Below, in pieces: positions 1 through 10,779 of a stretch of DNA of 64,000 nt; position 1 is the first letter of the stretch; each line of letters starts with the position of its first letter. The DNA is taken from the NCBI GenBank assembly GCA_030770425.1, contig JASJFT010000027.1, positions 1-64,000 of the forward strand, given 5' to 3'. The stretch is from Darksidea phi. Its lineage: Eukaryota; Ascomycota; Dothideomycetes; Pleosporales; Lentitheciaceae. The notes under the pieces were generated by a model. It saw only the letters and a list, made by a program, of their open reading frames with translations, was not told the origin of the DNA and made no database searches. A program made the translations under genes and the position numbers.

Positions 1-1402
1 CAGTGGTCGCTACAATGTATAGAAAGTCTTAACGCTAAACCACTTGACTATGAGTTGAATTAGAAGGGAATGTCGCGCGTTTAATATATATAGTGTATGC
101 TTTCGCAAAAGGTGACAGGATCGAGTGGCATGAATTCTGGCTCCGATATTACTGATAGGAACCGTAGTAGGGTTCTGCAACTCACTCACCATTCTTACAA
201 AAAATTATGTCTAACAACCTCAGGTTTGTCGTGATGCACACTCTGTTCGTAGAGACCAATGAATCAGCGGCCAAAGAAGTAGTCATTGTTGGAAATTGAG
301 GAAGGTAGTCAGATTCAACATAGTAGATATACTAAGACATGGTACAGTATCAAAGCATGAGTCTGTGTACACTGGTCTCTACATTGAAAAACTTTACAAG
401 AGCCACGTTGTCCTTTTGCGTACCACGTATCTACTAACCTCTAATAGAGAATGCTAGATAAAAGTTACTTCATTTAGTAGATAGTTTTGGAGGTTGAGAT
501 TGCTGAGAACGAACGGTATTGCAAAAGAAGCATGCTCATCTTCAGTCGGATACGCGTGAGCTTCCGGGTCTTTGGAGAGCTCGCAAATCCCAGCGCACCT
601 CCCCAAGTTAAGTCAGTCCTGCGCGTCTGGTGTGAGTACGATTGGTAATAAGCACATCCCAACTGCAGTATGATGACGGTGCGATAGGTGATTTCGCGTC
701 GATTTTAAAGCAGAGAGGCTGTAGGTACGGGATGATGCTATGTAGTCGTATGCTTGTAGAGTCAATCGCATGAGGAGCTTCCTAAAATATAGTACATTGT
801 AGTGTCCAAACAGCTCGTGGATATCGGCAAAAAATTCCATCGTTGCGTACTGTTTTGTTGTGCTCCGTGGACAGATGGTCAAAGGTCGCAATCGCTGCTA
901 GGGCAGCGTCCTCGTCCGTGACGGGCATTGCGGCGGGGTATCGTTTCTCTCCGCTTCATGAGCGGGTGTTTCCTTGGCGTCTCAAAAGACTAGTGACAGA
1001 CGATGCAGGCCGAAAGACGAGGGAATGTGGCTGGAGAGGAAGACAGGGATCTGCGGAAACGGTAGCGCCAGATTGCAGGAGGCTTGACGTTGATGGTAGC
1101 GTTGGCTGCAGCTCCCACGTTGTTCCGATGTCCAAGACCCAAGAAAAACAACCCTTCTCCCTTGCTGATTGCTCTCTGCTGGCCCTTAGTTGTTTACCTT
1201 GGACACTCGCTGTCTTTCTGATTTTGCAGACCACCGAACACGCCAGAAGCGCGCAGAAACCGAACATCGCCCGCATCCACCCCGACTCATGACGCATACC
1301 TACATGCACACCATTTCCTTCACGACCGCCTCCGCTACGCCACGTACCTGCAACAACCACACGAACGCCGCCTCGCGTGCGGAACCATCCACCTACTCCC
1401 GC
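1..1402. other. intergenic, upstream of the TBC gene
   Basis: No supportable gene. The first ~840 bases are AT-rich with only short overlapping ORFs on both strands and no recognisable protein. Bases ~1150-1400 are C/T/CA-rich, as expected of a fungal promoter and 5' leader for the gene that begins at 1419. A long minus-strand reading frame across 956-1939 is an antisense shadow of that gene's low-complexity N-terminus. Confidence 0.6.
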
Positions 1403-1432
1403 ATGTGCGCCCCCGCACATGAAAACGACTGA
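1403..1432 (+). promoter_or_regulatory. short uORF overlapping the TBC gene start
   Basis: A nine-codon reading frame starts at ATG 1403 and ends with TGA at 1430-1432. It overlaps the first in-frame ATG of the TBC gene (1419) in another frame and stops two bases before the second in-frame ATG (1434). Ribosomes that start here would miss 1419 and could re-initiate at 1434. Whether the transcript includes 1403 is not visible in the sequence. Confidence 0.4.
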
Positions 1433-4400
1433 GATGGCGGCTTCAGACACTCCCGGCACCGTCGCTCTCGTGCGCACTTCGTCGCAGCAGTCGACGGCGT
1501 CGATCAGCAGGAAGAGCAGCACAATGCGCGTGAGGCCGCTCAAACGTAGCTCCAATGCGTCTCTGGGACGGACACCCTCGCCCGCCGCCGATGACAAGAG
1601 CCTGACGTCGTTTCCCTCGCTGTCGCCTACCCCAGATTCGTCACCAGTGCAGTCGCGCGTCAACGGCTGGTTCCGCAACGCCCTAGGGGCTGTAGATGGC
1701 TCTCCAAAAGATGGCAAGAATGGAGAAAACAGACCCATACCCACAAGCTCGCCAGAAACGGTCAAGGCTGTATATCCGCCAGAAGCCACCAAGACTTCTG
1801 GAACAACTTCGACGGTACGAAAGGTCACAAAGTCGACGCAGCAGATCGTAGGAAGTCTAGTAGCTGCAACTCCTTCCGCACGAGAAAGATCGGCGCTCTT
1901 CGACGATACACCGCCAGAGGCAGCCAAGATTCCGGGCAACCTACACTATGCCAGCGATCAGAACATCACGGATATGGTAGCGCACTCAGGCGCTGTTGCT
2001 ATGGTCAGACAGTTGGCTGGGGACCTAGCACAGCGGGATGCGCAGATTACGGCCTTGAGGCGGAGGGCTGAGGAGCGCGAGAGAGTTCTGCGAAAAATGC
2101 TACAGGAGTGTGAGGTGTCCAACATGGATATTGAGAGCAGGCTTCGGGAGCTGGATAAGGGCAGAGAACGCGAGGAGAATGGAAATGGCCTTGCGAAATC
2201 GAAGAAGAGGGGGAGTGATAGTAACCTAACCGGAATGCACCCCGACGATCCCATGGAGCAGAGGCTTGCCCGAGCTATGGAAGACGAGATAGCGGTGCAC
2301 CCTGATGCTCTAGGTATGGATTCCGGGAATTCCAGACAAGACTCGGAAGCCCTGTCTATCGACTCTGCCTCGGAGGCGCCACGAGACATGAGCCGCGGTA
2401 ACTGGAAGAGCTATCTCTGGAATGGAACGAGTAGGAAGAGCAGCAGAGCCCCCTCTGTCGCTAGCCTTATTGACAGAGATGTAGAGAGCCAGTCGGTGCA
2501 AACTCGGTCGCGAGCCTCTAGCGGAGCGAAGCCGACGCGAAAACCCATTAGTAGCGAGTTATTTGTTCCACCTGGCGTCGATAAGGGCAGTGGCGCCGTT
2601 CCCACCTTGCGTCGGTTGCAAAGCCAAGACCAAGTCTCGAACTCGTCATCTCGCAGATCTTCAGCCTCCATCATGAACTGGACGCTAAAGATGGTCGCCG
2701 GAAACAGCCAAGCTGGGCGCAGTAGCGACAAAGTCAACATTGTTCGAGGTCGCAAGAACGCCGCATCGGCCCCTGCGGATAGAACGGCGTCGATCGATTC
2801 CACCAGGACATCCCAATCAGCAAGATCTGCTCTAGCAAACGTACAAAAACGTGGAGGACGAACGCTTGGGCCAAACGGAACACTGAAGAGTATCTCTACG
2901 GAGGCGCCGAAGAACACATCTACCGTTTCCAGTCCCCACCAACCAAGCCGTAGCCTGAGCAATTTGGGGCCTGTGGAAATGGACAGGATCCTGCCGGAAG
3001 AGTCTCGACCACCAACTTTGCTCCAACACCACAATAGGTTCGCCACAAGCAACGAGTATTTGACCGATAGATTCGGGTTCATCTATGATCAACGCAGGAA
3101 GAAAAGGCAGAACGAGGCCGCTGCCGCACTAACTAAGCAAAAACGAAGTAGCCATGTAGAATCTTTGGGGGACGGCAGGCCCGCTCTTCACTCGTTGGGA
3201 GCTGCTGAGAGTGAGGAGGACGTAAAGCCACTGCCTTCCGACAGCAACGCCAGCTCACGCTCGCCATCACGACCTGGTAGTAGCAGCTCGGGCGAACAAC
3301 TCATGAAAGCGCCTGCGAAAACCTGGGCGGACTATCTTAAGCTTGCTACACACCCTACAGAGCTTCTCTCACATACCCCTTCAGCGGCACCAATCACCTC
3401 AGTAGAATCTGTCGAAGCCGAAATGTCCGCTCCAAGGCTCGGGCAGGTCTCCATTGCCAAGCGGGGATCTTTGCCTGCCTCTAGCGTTAACCCAGAGCCT
3501 TCGCCCTCCCGGATCGTATCGGGCAACGCAGAATTTTCAGTCACAGCGCCCTCTGGGTCAGTAACCCCTCTGATTTCTCAACCACCACAAGGAGATCCCG
3601 TCAAGTCTCTACTGGACCAGTTGACTGAGCTGCATGACAACCTGCAGAAAGATAAAACGGTGAAATGGAATGAGTTCTTGCGCAAAGTGCGCGCTGAACG
3701 GAAACGACAAGGCGATGCGGCCAACAGGAGTGAAGGTCGATCGAAAGGACTCGATATGCCAGAAACACTCATCACTGATGGCGAAATGGTTGGCGTTGCA
3801 GGCCTCGGTAACAAGGGTAAAGTCGGACGCGCAAAGTGGCAAGAATTCCGTCGACTTGTGCTGGGCGGCATTCCTGTTGCCTATCGAGCGAAAATTTGGT
3901 CCGAGTGTAGTGGTGCATCTGCCTTGCATATCCCTGGATACTATGAAGATCTGATCAGCAATGGCGAGGACAACCCTACCATCGTCACACAGATCCAGAT
4001 GGACATCACTCGCACTCTCACTGATAACATCTTCTTTCGCAAAGGCCCCGGTGTGCATAAGTTGAACGAGGTACTGCTTGCGTATTCTCGTCGCAACCCT
4101 GAGGTTGGCTACTGTCAAGGGATGAATCTCATCACAGCGTGTCTTTTATTGATAATGCCAACCGCCGAAGAAGCTTTCTGGGTTCTCGCCACTATGATCG
4201 AGAACATACTTCCGGACAACTACTACGACCAGCATCTCCTTACGTCTCGAGCTGATCAGTCCGTTCTCCGCGAGTACGTTGTGGAGTTGCTTCCCAAGCT
4301 CTCCAACCACCTCGACATGTTAGAGATCGAACTCGAAGCTCTGACCTTTCAATGGTTCCTTTCGGTCTTTACCGATTGTCTTTCAGCCGAAGCGTTGTAC

Positions 4401-4955
4401 CGTGTCTGGGACGTCGTGCTCTGCATGCAAGACGGCTCCACCTTCCTCTTCCAAGTCGCACTCGCTCTTCTCAAACTCAACGAAAAGCAACTCCTGCAGT
4501 GCGACACACCTGCGGCTATTTATCATTACATCAACCACCAAATGACAAACCATGCCATCAGTATCGATGGCCTCATCCAAGCCAGTGAGGCCCTCAACAA
4601 AATGGTAAAGCGTAAAGACGTCGAAGAGCGCCGCCAGCGCGCCGTAGCGCACGAACAAGAAATTATGCGACAGCGCGACGAAGCTCGGCAGGAGCGCTCT
4701 CGCAAGAGGGCGAGTAAGAGTGTTACTGAGGAAGAAGCTCCGCTGCAGGAGACAGTTCTCAATAGGCCCCCGTCCATTTCTACAAGTCTGGATGCCGAGC
4801 TGTCCAGGTATACGAGTCCTTTACGGACACCTCTTTCCAATGCTTCAAGGAGGACTGAGGAGGAGGAAGATGCTGAGGCGTTGAATCAGAGTTTGGAGAG
4901 TCTAGGGTCGACAACGCCAATGCCGATTGAGGAGGAGATCCTCTGGCGGGCTTGA
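1419..4955 (+). CDS. TBC-domain Rab GTPase-activating protein
   Basis: Single-exon protein of about 1178 aa (1173 if translation starts at ATG 1434). The N-terminal two thirds are Ser/Pro/Arg-rich and low complexity, with a predicted coiled coil near residues 205-255. The C-terminal third is a TBC/RabGAP domain: GGIPVAYRAKIW near residue 815, MDITRT carrying the arginine finger near 857, and EVGYCQGMN carrying the glutamine finger near 897. Both catalytic finger residues are present, so it should stimulate GTP hydrolysis on a Rab/Ypt GTPase in vesicle traffic. A basic helical segment (RKDVEERRQRAVAHEQE) follows the domain. The architecture, a long disordered N-terminus plus a C-terminal TBC domain, is common in ascomycete Gyp-type GAPs; the cognate Rab cannot be named from sequence. 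The reading frame extends further upstream but only through non-ATG codons, so 1419 is the first ATG. Confidence 0.9.
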   Translation: MKTTEMAASDTPGTVALVRTSSQQSTASISRKSSTMRVRPLKRSSNASLGRTPSPAADDKSLTSFPSLSPTPDSSPVQSRVNGWFRNALGAVDGSPKDGKNGENRPIPTSSPETVKAVYPPEATKTSGTTSTVRKVTKSTQQIVGSLVAATPSARERSALFDDTPPEAAKIPGNLHYASDQNITDMVAHSGAVAMVRQLAGDLAQRDAQITALRRRAEERERVLRKMLQECEVSNMDIESRLRELDKGREREENGNGLAKSKKRGSDSNLTGMHPDDPMEQRLARAMEDEIAVHPDALGMDSGNSRQDSEALSIDSASEAPRDMSRGNWKSYLWNGTSRKSSRAPSVASLIDRDVESQSVQTRSRASSGAKPTRKPISSELFVPPGVDKGSGAVPTLRRLQSQDQVSNSSSRRSSASIMNWTLKMVAGNSQAGRSSDKVNIVRGRKNAASAPADRTASIDSTRTSQSARSALANVQKRGGRTLGPNGTLKSISTEAPKNTSTVSSPHQPSRSLSNLGPVEMDRILPEESRPPTLLQHHNRFATSNEYLTDRFGFIYDQRRKKRQNEAAAALTKQKRSSHVESLGDGRPALHSLGAAESEEDVKPLPSDSNASSRSPSRPGSSSSGEQLMKAPAKTWADYLKLATHPTELLSHTPSAAPITSVESVEAEMSAPRLGQVSIAKRGSLPASSVNPEPSPSRIVSGNAEFSVTAPSGSVTPLISQPPQGDPVKSLLDQLTELHDNLQKDKTVKWNEFLRKVRAERKRQGDAANRSEGRSKGLDMPETLITDGEMVGVAGLGNKGKVGRAKWQEFRRLVLGGIPVAYRAKIWSECSGASALHIPGYYEDLISNGEDNPTIVTQIQMDITRTLTDNIFFRKGPGVHKLNEVLLAYSRRNPEVGYCQGMNLITACLLLIMPTAEEAFWVLATMIENILPDNYYDQHLLTSRADQSVLREYVVELLPKLSNHLDMLEIELEALTFQWFLSVFTDCLSAEALYRVWDVVLCMQDGSTFLFQVALALLKLNEKQLLQCDTPAAIYHYINHQMTNHAISIDGLIQASEALNKMVKRKDVEERRQRAVAHEQEIMRQRDEARQERSRKRASKSVTEEEAPLQETVLNRPPSISTSLDAELSRYTSPLRTPLSNASRRTEEEEDAEALNQSLESLGSTTPMPIEEEILWRA

Positions 4956-6320
4956 TCAAGCATTACCATGTGCCACATGCTACTTTTCTTTCCTTTCCCT
5001 TGTGTTGGTCACTGTTGGAGAGGTGTAAGTGCTGCTAAGAGCTTTCTTGATACCCCAGGACCATGATCCATTCCTTCCTATGTTCCTTAATGCTCTACAA
5101 CCGTTAAAAGACATATACTTTTTTCTCCTTTGTCAGAAGGTTGCATGGACGGCGCTTGGGGAAATTAGCATACATATACCCCTAAGATTGAGTATTGTTG
5201 GCTTTTTGGGATTGTGTTAGATCGGCATTGTGGATGGCTTCGGCTGGGATCCAGAAGAATATACCCTTTCTTAGTTTGGGAAAGTAAGGCTGTGGGTGTC
5301 GCGGACGATTGTCTGTGAGTGAGTGAGTGAGTGAGTTTGATTTACGTCCCATAGATGGCCTTTGGCCTTACTATACAAGCCTCCTGTGGGGCATAAAGGG
5401 ACGTGCCTAAGTGCTGCCTGAGGCCGCAAAAGGCGGGTTGTGTTGTAAAGATGCCGCTGGGCAGCAATTCGGTCCCCAATATCCCTCCATGCAGATACTA
5501 AAGGTGGTGTTGTTCTGTCCTAACGTGTAGTGAAAAGGATCTTGGCCGCTTTCTGTTAGCCTTGTGTCTTTCTATTGCCCTGATGGGCGTCTCTCGTTGT
5601 GTTTTGTTTGTTTCGTTTGTATTTCTATTCTTGTTGTGTCTGTTGTGTCTGTTTTGGTGTTTTATATAATCAAAAGTAATGTAATGGGTGATGTATACAT
5701 GAAGAAACATTGAGATGTGATGTACTGAAATGTAAAGGTGGCTCTCAGGCTGAACGACAGACCCCTGGCGGCTAGGGTAGCAGCTGGCCATCCCGTGCCA
5801 GCGGGGTAAAGGGGTTTGCCGAGAGGGATGCAGGAGGGACGATTGTCTGTAGATAGATGATGTGAACTAATTAGAATCAGAAGCAAGATCAGCATATTTG
5901 GTCCTTTCTTGATGGGTGGTGCTGGGTTGTAACTGCCGAACGAGGACCCATCAATGTGGTGAGTTGACGGCGTTTGAGGTTTACCATTGCTACTGTAAAC
6001 ATAAGACGTCGATGTTCAATAAAATGCTAAGCCACTACAATACAACGCGAACTAAGGTTCACTAGCTACTGAGACCTCCAGGAAGAGCTATCTAAGTAGC
6101 TCTAGGTCTCTAATGCCTATTCGCCTACAGCTTTCATTGTACCGTCTCCCTTCTCTTGAACTCCGAAACGCCGTCGGAGAAGTTACACGTACACAGCTCA
6201 TTACCGAGCACATCCAAACCTAGGCATCCCGGTTCAGTGACTCCTGTTTCTTTGAACTCCCAGCCTTCCCAATACCGTTCCTCATCTTGACTCTTGGATT
6301 ATCCTCCATTTCTTTGCGTT
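4956..6320. other. intergenic between convergent genes
   Basis: This stretch separates the convergent TBC gene and the minus-strand gene at 6321. It holds both 3' ends and a short GTGA/GAGT microsatellite at about 5313-5336. No protein-like reading frame or RNA gene was seen. Confidence 0.55.
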
Positions 6321-7466
6321 TTACCAACTAACACTCGGCCCCCCCTCCTCCCAACTCACCACCGTACCCAGACCCTTGGCTCTCATCGATTCCCTAGATG
6401 TCGGTTCCCATACAGGAAACGTGCCATAGCCACTCCTCACTCCCCTTCCCGGTCCATTTCCAGAACCAAGACCGTTATCCTTGTCATATCCGATGCCATA
6501 GTCATTACCATAGCTGTAGCTATACTCCTGAATACTCCTCCAAGATCTAGTCCTCCTCAGCCACCGCCCTGTCCGTGTACTGTGGCTGCCTAACGGGCCT
6601 CTGTGTGCATCCCAATCTTCGTAGCGTCTTCGAAGAGGTGCAGTGATGAAGGCGAATATACGAATGAGGGGTATAAAAAGGTAGTGAAGGATAGCGTGGG
6701 TAAGGTGGGTAACTAGGTTCTCTTTGGCGGGTGGCGAGGCAATGCGCGTAGTCGTCGTATCCGTAGGCGTGTCCGTGGTATCAGTAGCTCCTCCTTCTCC
6801 TTCCATCTCAGTGCCCGCCTCTAACAAGTCTTCATCCATATTCGCCCTGGTTTGCTCCTCCTCCTCTTGGACTGCGACTATATCCTCCGTCCGCAACCCA
6901 TATGGAGTGAACCGCAGTCCACCCCACTCTAGATTCAAATATCTCTTCTTGCCCTTCGACGGGTGTACTGGTTTTGGGGTCTGGAACGGTACATACACCG
7001 GTGTGATTACTTTGAGGCGGAGTTTACCTGTCTGATCCATGAAGCATTTTCTTTTGTCGCGGGGAGAGGGCGCATTCCTTGCTGCACGGGGCGTGAATCT
7101 GCAGGGATTTGGGGATCGTTTTCGCTTGTGCTGGGGTGGGGGTGGGCTTTTGGTAGGGATTTGGAGGCTTGCGGGAATTGACGTGGGTGGAGTTGGCGGA
7201 GGAGTCGGTGGACGAGCGCAGACAGGTGTGCAAGGTACGGCAATGGGATGTATGCTAGGGACCGTGATGCGCGGCGAACATCGAGGTTTCGACGGTATAG
7301 TCGGGAAGAGGCGATTATGCTGCTGTTCGTTGTGGGCTTCTGGAGGACTGTTTTCGGGGGTTGCTGGTGTTACAATAAGGGTGGGTCCAGACGGTGAACA
7401 TGCAACAAACACAAGCCTGGACTTCGCTGACGATGTGTTGAGATCACCGGGCGCGAGACCCCTCAT
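6321..7466 (-). CDS. proline-rich/basic protein of unknown function with one hydrophobic segment
   Basis: Open frame of 381 aa from ATG 7466; an alternative ATG at 7631 would add 55 residues. I prefer the inner start because the upstream segment is compositionally unlike the rest. Residues ~25-150 are Pro/Ser/Thr-rich with a basic KRKRSP stretch. The middle is better conserved in style (KRYLNLEWGGLRFTPYGL). A hydrophobic helix (HYLFIPLIRIFAFITAP) near residue 265 is followed by an Arg-rich stop (LRRRYEDW), suggesting one membrane or amphipathic helix. The C-terminus is Gly/Tyr/Ser-rich. The organisation resembles orphan fungal proteins with a single hydrophobic anchor. I do not recognise a family and assign no function. 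Confidence 0.6.
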   Translation of the reverse strand: MRGLAPGDLNTSSAKSRLVFVACSPSGPTLIVTPATPENSPPEAHNEQQHNRLFPTIPSKPRCSPRITVPSIHPIAVPCTPVCARPPTPPPTPPTSIPASLQIPTKSPPPPQHKRKRSPNPCRFTPRAARNAPSPRDKRKCFMDQTGKLRLKVITPVYVPFQTPKPVHPSKGKKRYLNLEWGGLRFTPYGLRTEDIVAVQEEEEQTRANMDEDLLEAGTEMEGEGGATDTTDTPTDTTTTRIASPPAKENLVTHLTHAILHYLFIPLIRIFAFITAPLRRRYEDWDAHRGPLGSHSTRTGRWLRRTRSWRSIQEYSYSYGNDYGIGYDKDNGLGSGNGPGRGVRSGYGTFPVWEPTSRESMRAKGLGTVVSWEEGGPSVSW

Positions 7467-8194
7467 GGTGGATTGTTGAATGGCGCTATGAGGTCGAAGC
7501 GCGTGAAGCCGTGTAGGGAACGTCAATGTATAGAAGGCAACATAGCATCGTGGGTCTGAACATGGCAGAACGTGGGCCCAGGGCCGACGAGGTGCAAAGT
7601 TTTGGAACGGAACGATGGTACTACGGCCCATGTGGAAAACAGCGGTAACAGACGACGTTGAGCAGATTAAAGGTATAGTTCCACGTATGGAGGTGACAGG
7701 CCGTTGGAAGATCGGAGCTAGAACGATAATTAGCAGTCATCACTTTACGGACATATAGAGCGTCGCTTACTGGAGGGTGCGTTATTGCATATACTCGGTG
7801 GTCACACTTGGCGAGTAACTGTTGGGAGCATGAAGAGAAACGCGTTTTGGTGTATTGGGCACCCCACAGTGCATTATGACTCTTTTCCAACTTCGCAACG
7901 CCATCAAGTATTAGCGTTCTCCTCCTTTGCGTTCGCGGCGTACATGCGGCTCAGGTATGCGGTGCGCCCAACATAAATGAGCTGAACCACGGTATGTAAT
8001 CCCGAGCTTCTCCCCACTAGCAGTTCAATCCAGTGATCCTGAATTGTGCCTCAAGGTTCAAACTGTACGCCTGCCTTGTGTAGACACCAAGAAAACCTCT
8101 TGATGTACGGGAAAAGACTCAAACTTGCCTCAGATCATCCCTGCTTTTCGGCCCCATAGCTGGTAGCTGTGATTGGAACCGTTCTTTGAACCAC

Positions 8195-8923
8195 TCATTC
8201 CGGCGTGAAATGCGGCCGTGCTGCTATTGTACCGAGATGCAGGCCCCATATTATGGTGTTGTCAAACTTGGTCGGGCGATAAGTCGACTTGTTCCCATCA
8301 CTCGAACTTAAGGAAATTTCTAAACCCGTGCGAGTCTCCGGTTCTAGAGAAAACAAGGACTGCGATTCGGTATGTCCAATCTGCGTACACAGGACGCTAT
8401 TCACTGGACGAGGTACTGCTCTCTTTAACCATGCACTAAAGAGGTCGCATCTCTTCATTTTCAGAGGTGTATCTCTCGGCCCGGTTAGAAATATCAACTG
8501 ACTGACGCAACGGAGAGGAAATAGAGGCCAGACCATTGCATTACCTTCCGTGCCCAGGATGAACACTTCAGAAAGCCTGCCATAAGGCTCCACCCCCTTT
8601 CAACGTTATGGCTTTGACCATAGCATTGTTGTGCAATTCCGCCGCGGTGAACATGCCACCGATATTCTACAGTATTCCTCAGTCAGTGTTGCGATCGGTA
8701 AAGGTCTGCGGGTACTTACAGCCCTCGCCGCGAAGCATGCACGAGAGCAAAGGAACGACTCCATATCCCTTTTCGCGTCACGCTTTAAAGCTTCCCGCAT
8801 GGCCTTCAGAGACAGTTTGTAGAACGAAATACATTCTTCTGGGAGCCCTTTACCAGCTGCACTATCTCGTATAAGTAGAGTCGCATACATCCATAGAACG
8901 AATGAGACATATTCTGCAGACAT
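8195..8923 (-). pseudogene. decayed fungal transcription-factor-domain protein (Fungal_trans_2-like)
   Basis: Two coding segments on the minus strand. The first (8923 to ~8715) encodes a helical segment with EECISFYKLSLKAMREAL, which fits the repeating helices of fungal-specific TF domains. It ends at a GTAAGT donor, and a typical branch (ACTGAC) and acceptor lead into a second segment containing ELHNNAMVKAITLKGGG. That resembles the H-x-xGl-xx-mv-xlrGG signature of Fungal_trans_2 regulators. A TGA follows within 15 codons, and the remaining frame to 8195 only loosely resembles the family. No Zn2Cys6 cluster is visible upstream, where the frame meets a TAG. It lies next to UstYa and methyltransferase genes, so it may be the relic of their pathway regulator. 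Function is inferred from short motifs only. Confidence 0.4.
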
Positions 8924-9064
8924 GGTTGCTAGACGGTATTATCGCGGCAGAGCTGGGAGGTGGGATCTGAAGACCTCCACACGTACTTGTCTGAACAGAT
9001 TAGGGAATTTGAAGAACAATGAGTGGGAAGAAACATACCATCCAAGCACGGTAACGTGTATACT

Positions 9065-9750
9065 AAGCGAGCGGTCAACCTAAGTGAGCGGCCAACCCCA
9101 CCAACTTTTTACGACGCGTTACCTATTAATTGCGGAGCGAGGTACGAGCGTAGCATATACATTCGGGTCTGCTGAAGTGGAATATCCCCGTCAGTTCTGT
9201 AAGAGGTTAGAGAAATTACTGGGATAGGTTAGAGAAAATACTAGAATAGGTTGGCGGCATTACTCTATTCGGCCAGATGACATTTAAATGCCTGATAGCT
9301 AATTATTTTGCACAGCTACAGTAAAGGTACAGGCTGCGGCTAATCAGATCGTTGTATTCAATTATAGCCACATCCTTATCAGGCTCAGTATCAGGCTCAG
9401 TATCAGGCTCAGTATCAGGCTCAGTATCAGGCTCAGTAGCTAGCTCAGTAGCTAGCTGATATCAAGCTTAGTAGCTACCATATATGGAGCTCAGTAGCTG
9501 GTTAATATCGAGCTGAGTAGCTGGCTGATATCAAGCTTAGTATTAGGCTTAGTATGAGGCTTAAGATTAGGCCTACACATAGCTCGCTCCGCTTTCCAAT
9601 TCTCGTTTACGAAAGATTGGGTGATTTTAAAATAGCCTTAGTAGTTAGTTTTTTAAAGAAGTTATGAGCAACCTTTAGAACGCCAAGAAAAACTATTTGC
9701 TAATTTATCTTACTCGCTAATAGAATACGTTAGTCTTTGCGCGTTTCTAA
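9065..9750. mobile_element. AT-rich transposon/minisatellite debris
   Basis: An AT-rich block with several repeat types. The 12-mer GAGCGGYCAACC occurs twice directly (9069-9080 and 9086-9097), a sequence style often found at termini of Tc1/mariner-like elements in Pleosporales; that comparison is from memory. Three imperfect ~22-bp units (GTTAGAGAAAWTACT...) lie at about 9206-9265. A minisatellite follows at 9372-9580. No intact transposase frame remains. C-to-T type decay (RIP) is a reasonable inference from the base composition. Confidence 0.4.
9372..9580. repeat. AG(T)ATCAGGCTC-type minisatellite
   Basis: About five perfect tandem copies of a 12-bp unit (GGCTCAGTATCA) at ~9378-9440. They run into degenerate units such as GCTCAGTAGCTA and AAGCTTAGTA up to about 9580. 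Two copies of the same unit, in opposite orientation, occur at about 56257-56282. Confidence 0.8.
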
Positions 9751-9820
9751 ACTCTATCTTGGTTAAGTATCTCGGGCACGTTTCCTACAACGCTAGTCTG
9801 ACGCTTTGATCACTGAAGAA

Positions 9821-10779
9821 TTACACGATTCCCACCTCGTAATTCGACCTCTCATACACAACCCACTTACGCACTTCGTCCCAGTCCACGCACACTCTCT
9901 CCACGTCCTAGTCTTTTGGACTCCCCGTCTCTAAGTCGATCGGCTCGAGAGTCAGTTCGGGTCTGCACATGAGCTGTTGTCTTATGTACTCGATGCAATG
10001 ACTGCCGTGTTTGAGCATATAAGCGGTCTTATAAGCCGGTCGGCCGATTGGAGGCGATGCGGTAGCCATCTGATGGAAGGCAAAAAAGGATTGGCGAAGT
10101 GTATACTGGGGAGCTATCAGTTTGGCCCGAGAGAAGGAGTATTGTTACACGCACCAAACAGTGCATGCCATGGAACACGGCTATATCGTAAATATTGTTT
10201 TCATATTCGTTACTGACGGGAAGATGAATGGCCCCTTGGCCTTCTGTTTACACTATAAGTATTTCGACATCTCAATCTTGCGACAGCGCACTTACTCGGA
10301 ATCAAGGATGTCCAAGCCGCAGTTACGTCTCTGCTTGGAGGGTCATGGAACGAATCGTTAAGCACAAAGCGCTCGATCCTGTGGGAGACTTCATGCGCCG
10401 GTCAGTTGGAGCCTCGAGGAAGCAACATATCAAACCTACATTGTGGAAGAAAGGCGCGGGTGCTCCCGACCTCTTTGGTTGTATCCTCGTGGGCAGAATG
10501 TGCATATGGCAGATCCGATGTTGAGGCTACAGGATGTATGAAAAAACCAGTGAAAAATGATGCGATGACCAAAAGTCCTACCAAGAGGTAATTAAGGGCA
10601 ATTCGGTATCGGGACAAGAAACGACGAGTGGGACTGCTGGCTAATTCGAGACTACGGTCGCTATCGCTGATGTTCGCCTCTTCTACTTGGTCAAGTTTAC
10701 CATATACGCATTCTCGAGTCATAATGTATCGCAAAACATATCGATGATCAGAGAAAGTGAAGTCTGAGTTACAAGGCAT
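9821..10779 (-). CDS. UstYa-like (DUF3328) oxidase-family protein, interrupted by one in-frame TAG
   Basis: Four exons joined by hand: 10779-10440, 10388-10296, 10243-10155 and 10105-9908; all phases close. Residues ~52-72 form a transmembrane helix (LLVGLLVIASFFTGFF), as in type II membrane proteins of this family. Then come PPSRDVTAAW, GQGAIHLP, the first H-x-x-H-C motif (FHGMHCL) and the second (HGSHCIEYIRQQLMC). The paired HxxHC motifs are diagnostic of UstYa/DUF3328 proteins, which catalyse oxidative cyclisation or related steps on fungal RiPPs and other specialised metabolites. The frame stops at TAG 9908-9910 after 239 aa. The same frame then continues 28 codons with a further family-like C-terminus (CVDWDEVRKW) to TAA at 9821. 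CAG to TAG is the change RIP would produce, so the gene may be newly inactivated, or just C-terminally shortened since both HxxHC motifs precede the stop. The acceptor of exon 2 (AAG) is chosen by phase. The gene lies 400 bp downstream of the O-methyltransferase on the same strand. Confidence 0.8.
9908..9910 (-). other. in-frame TAG in the UstYa-like gene
   Basis: This stop lies between two stretches that both look like DUF3328 sequence (upstream TGSPKD, downstream DVERVCVDW). A single C-to-T change at CAG explains it. Confidence 0.6.

Noticed and set aside
956..1939. 327-codon minus-strand frame
   Set aside because: Antisense to the low-complexity start of the TBC gene, with no family-like sequence.
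6294..7479. Several plus-strand frames over the minus-strand gene at 6321-7466
   Set aside because: Shadows of the proline/arginine-rich minus-strand gene.
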